Of a DNA stretch of 18,860 bases, positions 1-5,926 are shown one piece after another (the stretch's first letter is position 1; the number at the start of each line of letters is the position of its first letter). Position numbers and translations under genes: made by a program. This DNA is from Alkalihalobacterium sp048323755. Lineage in GTDB: Bacteria; Bacillota; Bacilli; Bacillales; Bacillaceae_F. The stretch is from assembly GCF_048323755.1 (NCBI RefSeq), contig NZ_JBLWFS010000044.1, forward strand, positions 1 to 18,860, read 5' to 3'. Under the pieces are notes generated by a model that worked only from the letters and a program-made list of their open reading frames with translations, was not told the DNA's origin and did no database searches.

Positions 1-145
1 GGACGAATAAGGGCACTCACAGGCCCTTATTCCAAGAAATTTTTGTGAATATCAGATGATTTTAAGTAAATAAGAGCCTCTCAGTGCTCCAAAGTCATAA
101 AAACGATGATTATTGTATAAATAAGGGTCTCTTAGACCGAGAAAT
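1..145. repeat. three diverged AATAAGRG hairpin repeats at left edge
   Basis: Three related units begin near 6, 69 and 120, each opening with AATAAGRG and continuing into a CTC(A/T) element. The first is a clean hairpin: GAATAAGGGC at 5-14 pairs with GCCCTTATTC at 23-32 around an 8-nt loop. The second has only a 4-bp GAGC/GCTC stem and the third a 5-bp GGTCT/AGACC stem, so they look like degenerate copies. The first could also be the terminator of a gene lying left of the window, but no clear T-run follows it. Confidence 0.4.
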
Positions 146-370
146 AATAGACTAACATCCTCCAATGGTACCCGCCAACTCGAAGCAATAGTACCTAGTT
201 AAAAAACATAAGGGAAAGCTGCTTTAGGAAACATTGTGAGAAAGGATGGAGCAGGTAACATGTCCCCTGTGAGAGGAAACTTTTCTTTTCGTAAAACAAA
301 CATGAGAGGCATCGAAGCTTAGATTTTATGGATCCACATCCCCGAAGGAAAGAAAGGTTTAGAGGGACGT
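146..370. other. non-coding stretch, no gene recognised
   Basis: There is no ORF with both a credible start and a protein-like composition. A short hairpin GGTAC 167-171 / GTACC 191-195 is visible. A 20-codon ORF at 259-321 has a GGAG sequence six bases upstream, but nothing else supports it. A minus-strand ORF through this stretch has Cys/Leu/Ser-rich composition typical of a chance frame. A structured RNA ending in the hairpin at 371-416 is possible, but I could not match it to any riboswitch or sRNA family I know. Confidence 0.4.
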
Positions 371-416
371 TACTAGGCAAACTCACAATCCAAACGGATT
401 GTGAGTTTGCCTAGTA
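371..416. repeat. perfect 21-bp inverted repeat with 4-nt loop
   Basis: The left arm at 371-391 is exactly complementary to the right arm at 396-416, with AAAC as loop. Neither side has a T-run, so it does not look like an ordinary intrinsic terminator. It sits about 100 bases upstream of the small ORF at 513 and touches a cre-like sequence at 417-430. It may be a palindromic dispersed repeat, a transcript-stabilising hairpin, or the terminus of an unrecognised RNA. Confidence 0.7.
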
Positions 417-430
417 TGTAAACGCTTTTA
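417..430 (+). promoter_or_regulatory. cre-like site (CcpA operator candidate)
   Basis: TGTAAACGCTTTTA fits the catabolite-responsive element consensus TGWAARCGYTWWCW at 13 of 14 positions. It lies about 85 bases upstream of the small ORF at 513 and directly beside the 21-bp hairpin. Chance matches of this quality do occur in AT-rich DNA, so the call rests on the motif alone. Confidence 0.35.
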
Positions 431-512
431 ATTCAAATCATGTAGCATAATAAGAAATTCTAAAGCAGTACAAGCTATTCATACACGCAAACTATCTAAG
501 GAGAGATTCCAA

Positions 513-692
513 ATGACTAAGTCCAAAAAAGAACCATTGTTTCAAAGTAGTGAGGATATCAATGATAAGCGCAAAGGTTATTACGGAATGGAGCCAGAGC
601 AAAGTCTTCTTTCGGTTAGTTTTGCAACAACTGAAAATGAATATTTAAATGAACATTACCAAGAGGATCCAAAAGAAGATCAAGAGGAGTAA
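513..692 (+). CDS. small acidic hypothetical protein (59 aa)
   Basis: ATG follows an AAGGAG ribosome binding site (498-503) at a spacing of nine bases, which is the main evidence that this short frame is translated. The product is very hydrophilic and charged: a basic start (MTKSKKEP), a central segment around YYGMEPEQSLL, and a Glu/Asp-rich tail ending EDQEE. It has no signal peptide, membrane segment or Cys. I do not recognise a family; the composition resembles the small uncharacterised cytosolic proteins common in Bacillus. It stands alone between the hairpin at 371-416 and the remnant gene on the other strand, only eight bases from that remnant's stop codon. No intrinsic terminator was seen after it. 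A cre-like site upstream hints at catabolite control, unproven. Confidence 0.6.
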   Translation: MTKSKKEPLFQSSEDINDKRKGYYGMEPEQSLLSVSFATTENEYLNEHYQEDPKEDQEE

Positions 693-699
693 CTAGTTA

Positions 700-905
700 T
701 TAATTCTTGGTTTCATAAAAAACATGCTCGGGCTCAATAGACTCAACAATATGAAGAATACCATAGGAAAAGTGAGTTTGCTTGCGTTTATCTGTCGCAG
801 ATCCAGGATTAAATAGCAACACGCTTCCTACTTTTTTTATTATAGGAATGTGCGAGTGTCCGAAAATGATGCAATCCAAGTATCAGATACAACTACAATT
901 TTCAT
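700..905 (-). pseudogene. YsnB/YfcE-family metallophosphoesterase remnant, internally deleted
   Basis: Both ends of a small Calcineurin-like phosphodiesterase survive on the minus strand. The start ATG at 905-903 is preceded by AAGGAG and encodes MKIVVVSDT, the classic first strand and metal-binding Asp of this family. After nine codons the reading frame jumps. From 882 down to the stop at 702-700 a different frame encodes a C-terminus with IIFGHSHIPI, VGSVLLFNPGSAT and YGILHI, the conserved GHxH metal site and NPGS motif. Intact relatives (B. subtilis YsnB type) are roughly 160-170 residues, so about 100 central codons are missing and the join is out of frame. The protein cannot be functional. 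The family identification comes from motifs, without a database search. Confidence 0.75.
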
Positions 906-1055
906 TGCTAAAACTCCTTCAGGAAAAGGTTACGTTTATAATAATACATAAACTTTTCTTTTAAAATACTGTTGACCTGTCGGAATAAAAAGCGTATTCA
1001 TTGCTCTTTATCGTCCTAAAATTATATAGTAAAACAAGAAAGGTGTGATAAAGAT

Positions 1056-1901
1056 ATGACGTTGAAAAGCGAACGATCGATCTTAAAAAAATGGGATGTT
1101 ACTCATCAAGTTAGAGGAGAAGGTCATACACAAGGCTGGGTATTAGAACCCGGTCATTGGTATGATTTTGATCCATTTCTTTTGATGGCAGAAGATTGGT
1201 TTACAAAAGGAACATTTGGATTTCATCCTCACAAAGGAATGGAGACTGTTACATATGTTATAGATGGCGAGTTGGAACATAAAGACAGTAATGGCGGTGC
1301 AGGGCTTTTAAAAGCAGGAGATGTTCAATGGATGACTGCAGGACAAGGGATCAGTCATGTTGAGGACCCGGTCGAAGGAAGTACAGTACATAGTTTGCAG
1401 TTGTGGGTTAACCTTTCGAAGGTAAATAAATCAGCTAGTCCACGCTACCAAGATCTATATAAAAGAAATATGCCAGAAATTAAAGAAGAAGGGGCTGTTA
1501 TCCGGTTATTTTCAGGTTCCTATGGCAAGTATCAAGCTGAAACTTTAAATTATACTCCTGTAACAATGATTAATTTTGAAGTTTCATTAGAGAAAACAAT
1601 AATGCCAGATATTCCAAAAAGTTATAACGGTTTTATTTATATTCTTGAAGGCAGCGGACTTTTTGGTAAAGAAGAAATAAAAGGTGTAAAAAACCAAGTG
1701 ATATGGTTAGGGCAAAGTGATAAGCAAGGAGGAGACTCAGACGTCATCCGAATTAAGAGCACAAGTGAAAAATTACATGGAATTCTTTTGGCAGGTGAAC
1801 CGATTAAAGAGCATGTAGTAGCAAATGGTCCGTTCGTCATGAATACAGAAGAAGAAATCAGGCAAGCGTTTTCCGATTACCACGATGGAAAGTTTCACTA
1901 G
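1056..1901 (+). CDS. pirin family protein (bicupin)
   Basis: 281 residues, the usual length for a bacterial pirin. The N-terminal cupin shows the metal-binding pattern FHPHKGMETVTYVIDG followed by GQGISHVED, giving His57, His59, His101 and Glu103 as probable Fe(II) ligands, at nearly the same positions as in human pirin. The C-terminal half is the second, metal-free cupin (about 150-270). Bacterial pirins such as E. coli YhhW can act as quercetinases, while others bind metabolic enzymes; the sequence does not decide between these. There is no signal peptide, so it is cytosolic. The start is supported by AAAGGTG ten bases upstream. A possible sigma-A promoter TTGACC-17-TATTCA lies at 972-1000. 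A terminator follows, so it is probably monocistronic. Confidence 0.9.
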   Translation: MTLKSERSILKKWDVTHQVRGEGHTQGWVLEPGHWYDFDPFLLMAEDWFTKGTFGFHPHKGMETVTYVIDGELEHKDSNGGAGLLKAGDVQWMTAGQGISHVEDPVEGSTVHSLQLWVNLSKVNKSASPRYQDLYKRNMPEIKEEGAVIRLFSGSYGKYQAETLNYTPVTMINFEVSLEKTIMPDIPKSYNGFIYILEGSGLFGKEEIKGVKNQVIWLGQSDKQGGDSDVIRIKSTSEKLHGILLAGEPIKEHVVANGPFVMNTEEEIRQAFSDYHDGKFH

Positions 1902-1942
1902 ATGAACAAGGAAAAGACCCAAATCTTTTTTGAAAATTAGCT

Positions 1943-1978
1943 TAAGCTCTCTTTTCTATATGAGGGCTTATTTTTTTT
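1943..1978 (+). terminator. intrinsic terminator after pirin gene
   Basis: Nine-bp stem TAAGCTCTC (1943-1951) / GAGGGCTTA (1962-1970) with one G-U pair, followed directly by eight T residues. Confidence 0.85.
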
Positions 1979-2079
1979 GCCAAATAATAATCTTAATCTC
2001 GATATTTACCATCAATATTTAACTCCAAAAAAGAAAAATAATAAAGTAGGAAATTAATCAATTAAAGGAGCTAATACTT

Positions 2080-3051
2080 ATGAAAAGACAACACTTATTA
2101 ATTTCAATCATTGGATTATTACTTCTCTTTTTAGGTGCTTGCGGCCAACAATATGGTGGAAATGTTTTTGAAGCTGATCAAGGAGCTGCAATTGAAGGGG
2201 ACGATGTTAGATATGGGCAAGTATCGAGCCAAATAACAACAATTCCAAGTAATGAATATCCTCACACGAAAGCAGTTCAAGTACAACATGCCAAGTATGA
2301 ATTTATTATTGATGGTCAAGGACAGCAGACTCCTGGGCAGGAACGTGCTGTTCAATTTACACAGGAAGATATAGAAAGACTATTACCTGAAGATATTACA
2401 AGGCATCTTCCAGAAGGACGACAATTAACACGAGAAGACATAGCCAGACTTCTACCTGAAGGAGTTCAATTATCACCTGAAGATATTCAACGCCGCTTGC
2501 GTGAAGGTGTTGCACAACAACCAGGTACGCAACAACCTGCACCACAGCAACCTGAAGCAGCGCCACAACAGCCAGAAGCAACACCAGAACAGCAACAGGA
2601 ACCTAAGGAACAACCACAGGAAGAACCAGCGGCCGATGATACACCCGCTCAACCTGAACAGCGTGCAGAAGGTATAAGCCAAATTGAACAACAAGTTATT
2701 GATTTAACGAATGCTGAAAGAAGAAGGGCAGGACTTTCTGATTTACAGGCGGATACTTCGTTAAGTAATGTAGCACGTGCTAAATCAAATGATATGCAAG
2801 AAAATAACTACTTTTCACATACAAGCCCTACTTACGGTTCACCGTTTGATATGATTCGTGACTTCGGTGTAGATTATAATGCTGCAGCTGAAAACATTGC
2901 GCAAGGACAGCAATCTGCAGAACAAGTTGTACAAGCATGGATGAATAGTGAAGGACATCGTGCTAACATTATGAATGGAAACTTCACGCATATTGGTGTG
3001 GGACATAATGGAAACGGGAACTACTGGACGCAAATGTTTATTAGCAGATAG
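2080..3051 (+). CDS. CAP/SCP-domain lipoprotein (YkwD-like)
   Basis: 323 residues. The N-terminus is a lipoprotein signal peptide with lipobox LGAC, placing lipidated Cys21 on the outer membrane face. Residues 92-145 contain three imperfect copies of a unit like QLTREDIARLLPEGV. Residues 146-195 are a Pro/Gln/Glu-rich linker, probably extended through the wall. Residues 203-323 are the CAP domain (CAP/SCP/PR-1 superfamily, YkwD type): FSHTSP (His247), AENIAQG (Glu271), SEGHRANIMN (His293) and the final YWTQMF strand. His/Glu/His is the conserved CAP cavity. The function of bacterial CAP proteins is largely unknown; a spore or cell-surface role is often suggested. The start is set by AAAGGAG nine bases upstream. 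A terminator follows immediately, so it is a single-gene unit. The repeat-plus-linker region is unusual for this family. Confidence 0.88.
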   Translation: MKRQHLLISIIGLLLLFLGACGQQYGGNVFEADQGAAIEGDDVRYGQVSSQITTIPSNEYPHTKAVQVQHAKYEFIIDGQGQQTPGQERAVQFTQEDIERLLPEDITRHLPEGRQLTREDIARLLPEGVQLSPEDIQRRLREGVAQQPGTQQPAPQQPEAAPQQPEATPEQQQEPKEQPQEEPAADDTPAQPEQRAEGISQIEQQVIDLTNAERRRAGLSDLQADTSLSNVARAKSNDMQENNYFSHTSPTYGSPFDMIRDFGVDYNAAAENIAQGQQSAEQVVQAWMNSEGHRANIMNGNFTHIGVGHNGNGNYWTQMFISR

Positions 3052-3076
3052 TTGACTTAATATAGATATAACGTGT

Positions 3077-3116
3077 AAAAGTAGTGGACCCATGTCGGTT
3101 CACTACTTTTATTTTT
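3077..3116 (+). terminator. intrinsic terminator after CAP lipoprotein gene
   Basis: AAAAGTAGTG (3077-3086) pairs with CACTACTTTT (3101-3110); the T-run continues through 3116. Confidence 0.85.
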
Positions 3117-3232
3117 ACGATTAGTCAAAATAATTAGTACTATAGATATAGTAGGCATTCAGTTCATTTTGTCGATGGAAACAAAACATTCTTCCTATAT
3201 AATAAAAAGATGATTAATTATAGGGGGAAGTT

Positions 3233-3931
3233 ATGGGTAAGTTTGGATATATGTTAATTGGATCTTTGTTTACATTAATTCTTTCATTTAGCTATCTTGT
3301 ATTAGCGGATAGTTTTAATGCAGATCCTTATTCTAAGGATACTTCAACAACGATAATGAGTGAAGAGGAGTATGACACACTTCACGGTAATCATAAGGGT
3401 GTATTACAAGAACCGGTTGTGGTTGAAGAAGAACAGGTAATTATAGTAGCAAACCATCAAAAAGACCAGTCTTATGTTAGTAATGAAAATAAAAATGAGG
3501 GTCCTTTAACTCCTCAAGATGATAAACAAGAAGTTATAAAAGAAGATATAGACGTTTCTAAAACAAAGCAAGCGGTCTCAGCAAAGCAAGGAGAGTCTGA
3601 GCCCTCAGCCTTTTTAAACCGTATCGAAAAGTTGGAGATCAAAATTAAGAATGATGACTTTGAGGTAAAAATCAAACAAGAACAGAAAAAGAAAAAAGAT
3701 AAAGCAGAAGTGGAAATCAAGCATGGGAAAGAGAAAATGAAAATGAAAGGGAAAAAAGCGGATGATTTTCTGGCTCAAACCTTTTCTAGTGTTCAACTAA
3801 ATAACCCAGAAGACTTACAGCAAGTGGTAAAAAACATTATAACTTCTTACGGTTACGACTGGGCCTCCGTTGAAGTGGAAATAAAAGTCGAGTCCAAAGA
3901 CAATAAGTATGAGTATAAACACAAGCTGTAA
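3233..3931 (+). CDS. exported YusW-like domain protein
   Basis: 232 residues. An N-terminal hydrophobic segment (about 5-25) ends at LADS and can serve as signal peptide or membrane anchor; there is no lipobox Cys. Residues 30-127 are low-complexity and acidic. From about 128 the sequence alternates charge strongly (repeated KIK, EVEIKHG, KEKMKMKGKKA) and then has the helix PEDLQQVVKNIITSYGYDW followed by a final strand SVEVEIKVE. That arrangement (short beta strands, KGkkA helix, final amphipathic strand) resembles the YusW-like domain of Bacillus lipoproteins, an assignment I make with moderate confidence. Its function is unknown. The start ATG has a strong AGGGGG five bases upstream, and a possible -10 TATAAT lies at 3198-3203 without a clear -35. 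A terminator follows, so it is probably monocistronic. Confidence 0.7.
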   Translation: MGKFGYMLIGSLFTLILSFSYLVLADSFNADPYSKDTSTTIMSEEEYDTLHGNHKGVLQEPVVVEEEQVIIVANHQKDQSYVSNENKNEGPLTPQDDKQEVIKEDIDVSKTKQAVSAKQGESEPSAFLNRIEKLEIKIKNDDFEVKIKQEQKKKKDKAEVEIKHGKEKMKMKGKKADDFLAQTFSSVQLNNPEDLQQVVKNIITSYGYDWASVEVEIKVESKDNKYEYKHKL

Positions 3932-3937
3932 ATACGT

Positions 3938-3974
3938 AAAAAGAGGTGTTCATAAAATGGGCACCTCTTTTTTT
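3938..3974 (+). terminator. intrinsic terminator after YusW-like gene
   Basis: Eleven-bp stem AAAAAGAGGTG (3938-3948) / CACCTCTTTTT (3962-3972) with a T-run to 3974. Confidence 0.9.
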
Positions 3975-4018
3975 GCTCTTGACAAACACATAATTTTCCT
4001 GAAAAGCAAATAATAATA

Positions 4019-4058
4019 CAGTATTATAAATCTCTATTTATAAAAAATATTAATACTG
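4019..4058. repeat. AT-rich nested dyad upstream of micro-ORF
   Basis: CAGTATTA at 4019-4026 pairs with TAATACTG at 4051-4058. Inside it TTATAAAT (4024-4031) pairs with ATTTATAA (4036-4043) around CTCT. The two stems share bases, so they would be alternatives. It could be an operator for the micro-ORF at 4121; no known box (PerR, Fur, Zur) fits exactly. Confidence 0.35.
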
Positions 4059-4120
4059 CTTTCTTACAATAAAAAAGTTGCCCTTATGAAAACTTAAATA
4101 AGGAAAAGTGAGGGGTAAAA

Positions 4121-4213
4121 ATGAGAATTAGGCAAATATTTTCAAATGGGTTGTGGGCTTATATCATCATAATTATTTTCCTCTGTTTGTATATCTTCTT
4201 ACCAGTACGGTAG
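4121..4213 (+). CDS. 30-aa single-pass membrane micro-protein (candidate)
   Basis: An ATG with the purine-rich GTGAGGGG six bases upstream opens a 30-codon frame ending in TAG. The product starts MRIRQIFSNG, basic and polar, and continues with an almost uninterrupted hydrophobic run (about residues 11-27, rich in Ile, Phe, Leu and Tyr) before a short PVR tail. This is the layout of small Bacillus membrane peptides, with one helix and a positively charged cytoplasmic N-terminus. I know no family for it. It lies alone in a 780-base gap between a terminator and the metal-binding lipoprotein gene. Short hydrophobic frames also arise by chance in AT-rich DNA, so the ribosome binding site is what lifts this above noise. 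Confidence 0.45.
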   Translation: MRIRQIFSNGLWAYIIIIIFLCLYIFLPVR

Positions 4214-4441
4214 GATTCTCAAATTTATGAGATGAATTTATGGATATAGATTATCGCCTACCTAATTTCAATATAAATATCCGTTTAATAAGAAAGGACG
4301 ATTGAAATTGTATAGCTATAAGTCCTTTCATTATATTAAGAAGCTGAGGGGGGAAAGTTTACCTATAAATTTTTTTGAGTAAACCTCTTTCTTGTTTTCT
4401 AGAGGCGTGCAATAAAGTATATACTTTCTTCACTAAAAGTC
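4214..4441. other. intergenic stretch with inverted repeats, no gene
   Basis: No coding frame is supported. GAAAGGAC (4292-4299) pairs with GTCCTTTC (4322-4329) across 22 bases, which might end the micro-ORF transcript although no T-run follows. A weaker dyad GTTTAC (4357-4362) / GTAAAC (4379-4384) encloses a run of seven T. A perfect 14-bp palindrome AAAGTATATACTTT lies at 4414-4427, 14 bases before a strong promoter, and is a plausible protein-binding site. Confidence 0.4.
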
Positions 4442-4470
4442 TAGACAGTAATTTGATTATTTTATATAAT
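4442..4470 (+). promoter_or_regulatory. sigma-A promoter for metal-binding lipoprotein leader
   Basis: TAGACA (4442-4447), 17-base spacer, TATAAT (4465-4470). This is the best housekeeping promoter in the gap. It predicts a start near 4477 and therefore an untranslated leader of about 255 bases before the gene at 4733. Confidence 0.65.
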
Positions 4471-4481
4471 TAATCATAAGG

Positions 4482-4618
4482 TTTTGCACTGGGTAAAAAA
4501 ATGTTGTTAAGGACAAGAAATTATACCTTGTTCAAAAATGAATAAGACACAATCTAATTAACAATGAATACACTTTAACGTGAAATTTTTTTGCGTTAAA
4601 AGTTGCCTAAGTGCAAAA
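4482..4618 (+). promoter_or_regulatory. possible structured RNA leader (three-helix)
   Basis: Immediately after the predicted transcription start, TTTTGCACT (4482-4490) can pair with AGTGCAAAA (4610-4618). Inside that closing helix are two local hairpins: GGACAAG (4511-4517) / CTTGTTC (4527-4533) with one G-U pair, and ACTTTAACG (4572-4580) / CGTTAAAAGT (4594-4603) with one bulge. Together they could form a three-way junction. It does not match any riboswitch I know, including the yybP-ykoY manganese and czcD (NiCo) types. The pairing is seen in sequence; that it forms is inference. Confidence 0.35.
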
Positions 4619-4732
4619 AGGTTAACCATGGACAAACAGAGTAGATAATAATTACCTAACTACATACAACCATTACCATTCTAATGCCACTGGTTAACAC
4701 GAATATTAAGAATGATATCAAAGGAGAGGGGA

Positions 4733-5647
4733 ATGACAATGTTTCAAAAAAAGTCATTATTAAGTTTAAGCTTCATCTTAATTTTTAGTTTTTTCTTAGC
4801 AGCTTGTTCTTCAAATGATGCTTCAACAGAGGCAGGGGATGGGCTAAAGGTAACAACGAGTTTTTCAGTTTTAGGGGATATTATTGAGAATATTATTGGC
4901 GACCATGGTAGTGTAGAATATATCGTACCAGTAGGAGAGGAGCCGCACGAATATGAGCCGGTACCAAGTGACTTTCAAAAGGTTGCTGATGCAGATGTTT
5001 TCTATGTGAATGGTCTTGATTTAGAAGAGTGGTTAGAAAAAGTAGTTTCTAACGCTTCAGATACTGATATTGTTGCTGTTTCTGAAGGTGTAACACCAAT
5101 TCCACTAGTTGGTGACGATGAGGATGATCCACATGCTTGGTTAAGTCCTAAGAATGTGATTACGTATGTGGAGAACATCGTAAATGATTTAATTGAAAGA
5201 GATCCAGAAGGTGAATCGATATACCGTGCAAATGCCGATGCATATATTGCGGAGTTACAAGAGCTTGATGCTTGGATTGAAGAAGAGGTTGCAGGAATTC
5301 CAGAAGAGCACCGCGTAATCATTGTAAGTGAAAATGCATTCAAATATTTTGGAGCAGATTACGGGTTTGATACAGAAGGTGTATGGGAAATTAACTCTCA
5401 TGAAGAGGGAACTCCACAACAAATTTCAAGACTTGTCGATCTAGTCAATGATCGTAATGTTCCAGCAGTATTTGTTGAGTCAACAGTTGATAAACGCTAT
5501 ATGGAAACCATCTCAAATGAAACAGGTGTTCCAATTGCAGGGGAAGTATTCACTGATGCAGTTGGTCCTGCAGGTAGCGGTGCAGAAACATATATTGGCA
5601 TGACGAAGCATAATGTCAGTGTCTTTATTGAAGGTCTAAAACAATAA
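4733..5647 (+). CDS. Mn/Zn ABC-transporter substrate-binding lipoprotein (TroA/MntA type)
   Basis: 304 residues of the cluster A-I (TroA/PsaA/ZnuA) family. The signal peptide ends in lipobox LAAC (Cys25), so the protein is anchored outside the membrane and captures metal for an ABC importer. The ligand set is EEPHEYEP (His72), DDPHAWLSP (His134), VSENAFKYF (Glu200) and GEVFTDAVG (Asp275). Glu at the third position is the manganese-type arrangement (PsaA, MntA); zinc-type proteins have His there, and the His-rich loop of ZnuA is replaced by the acidic GDDEDD. I chose ATG 4733 because AAGGAG lies six bases upstream; an in-frame ATG at 4712 would place the ribosome binding site inside the gene. 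No ATPase or permease gene is adjacent, so it is an orphan. It has its own promoter, long leader and terminator. Confidence 0.85.
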   Translation: MTMFQKKSLLSLSFILIFSFFLAACSSNDASTEAGDGLKVTTSFSVLGDIIENIIGDHGSVEYIVPVGEEPHEYEPVPSDFQKVADADVFYVNGLDLEEWLEKVVSNASDTDIVAVSEGVTPIPLVGDDEDDPHAWLSPKNVITYVENIVNDLIERDPEGESIYRANADAYIAELQELDAWIEEEVAGIPEEHRVIIVSENAFKYFGADYGFDTEGVWEINSHEEGTPQQISRLVDLVNDRNVPAVFVESTVDKRYMETISNETGVPIAGEVFTDAVGPAGSGAETYIGMTKHNVSVFIEGLKQ

Positions 5648-5676
5648 AAAGATAAGGTAACTATTATCAAATTCTT

Positions 5677-5710
5677 AAAGAGTCTGTATCTAAAATGATA
5701 CAGACTCTTT
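5677..5710 (+). terminator. terminator-like hairpin after metal-binding protein gene
   Basis: Perfect 14-bp stem AAAGAGTCTGTATC (5677-5690) / GATACAGACTCTTT (5697-5710), loop TAAAAT. The T-tract is weak (TTTCCTATTTC) but position and stability fit a terminator. Confidence 0.75.
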
Positions 5711-5926
5711 CCTATTTCTCATGGTTTATTAAAGTAAGTTTGAGTTGAGTTAGAGATAGAATCCCTCTCTACATTCAAATATGTAAAGAGTTTAGTTTAA
5801 GGTCGGGTCCAAATGAGAAATAATACTTTAATTATATCCTCAGCTAAAACATTGCCATTTTATGAATAATCCTCCTTTTTAAATAAAAAATAACTACGTA
5901 CATAAATTGAATAAGGAGATGACTTT

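Noticed and set aside
259..321. Twenty-codon frame with an upstream GGAG
   Set aside because: Too short, and neither composition nor context supports translation.
195..386. Minus-strand 63-codon frame
   Set aside because: No ribosome binding site, Cys/Leu/Ser-rich chance composition, and its start lies inside the perfect inverted repeat.
782..964. Plus-strand 60-codon frame
   Set aside because: Antisense to the phosphodiesterase remnant, whose conserved motifs read on the minus strand.
2533..2664. CAG/CCA-rich repeats as a possible CRISPR or satellite array
   Set aside because: In frame with the CAP gene and encode its Pro/Gln/Glu linker; no spacers.
2396..2694. Overlapping hydrophobic minus-strand frames
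   Set aside because: Shadows of the Gln/Pro-rich linker codons of the CAP lipoprotein gene; no starts or ribosome binding sites.
3979..4007. TTGACA at 3979-3984 as a promoter for the micro-ORF
   Set aside because: No acceptable -10 element at 16-18 bases.
4610..4700. GGTTAACC-type sequences as AdcR/Zur-like zinc operators
   Set aside because: They lack the paired half-sites of TTAACNNGTTAA or the Bacillus Zur box.
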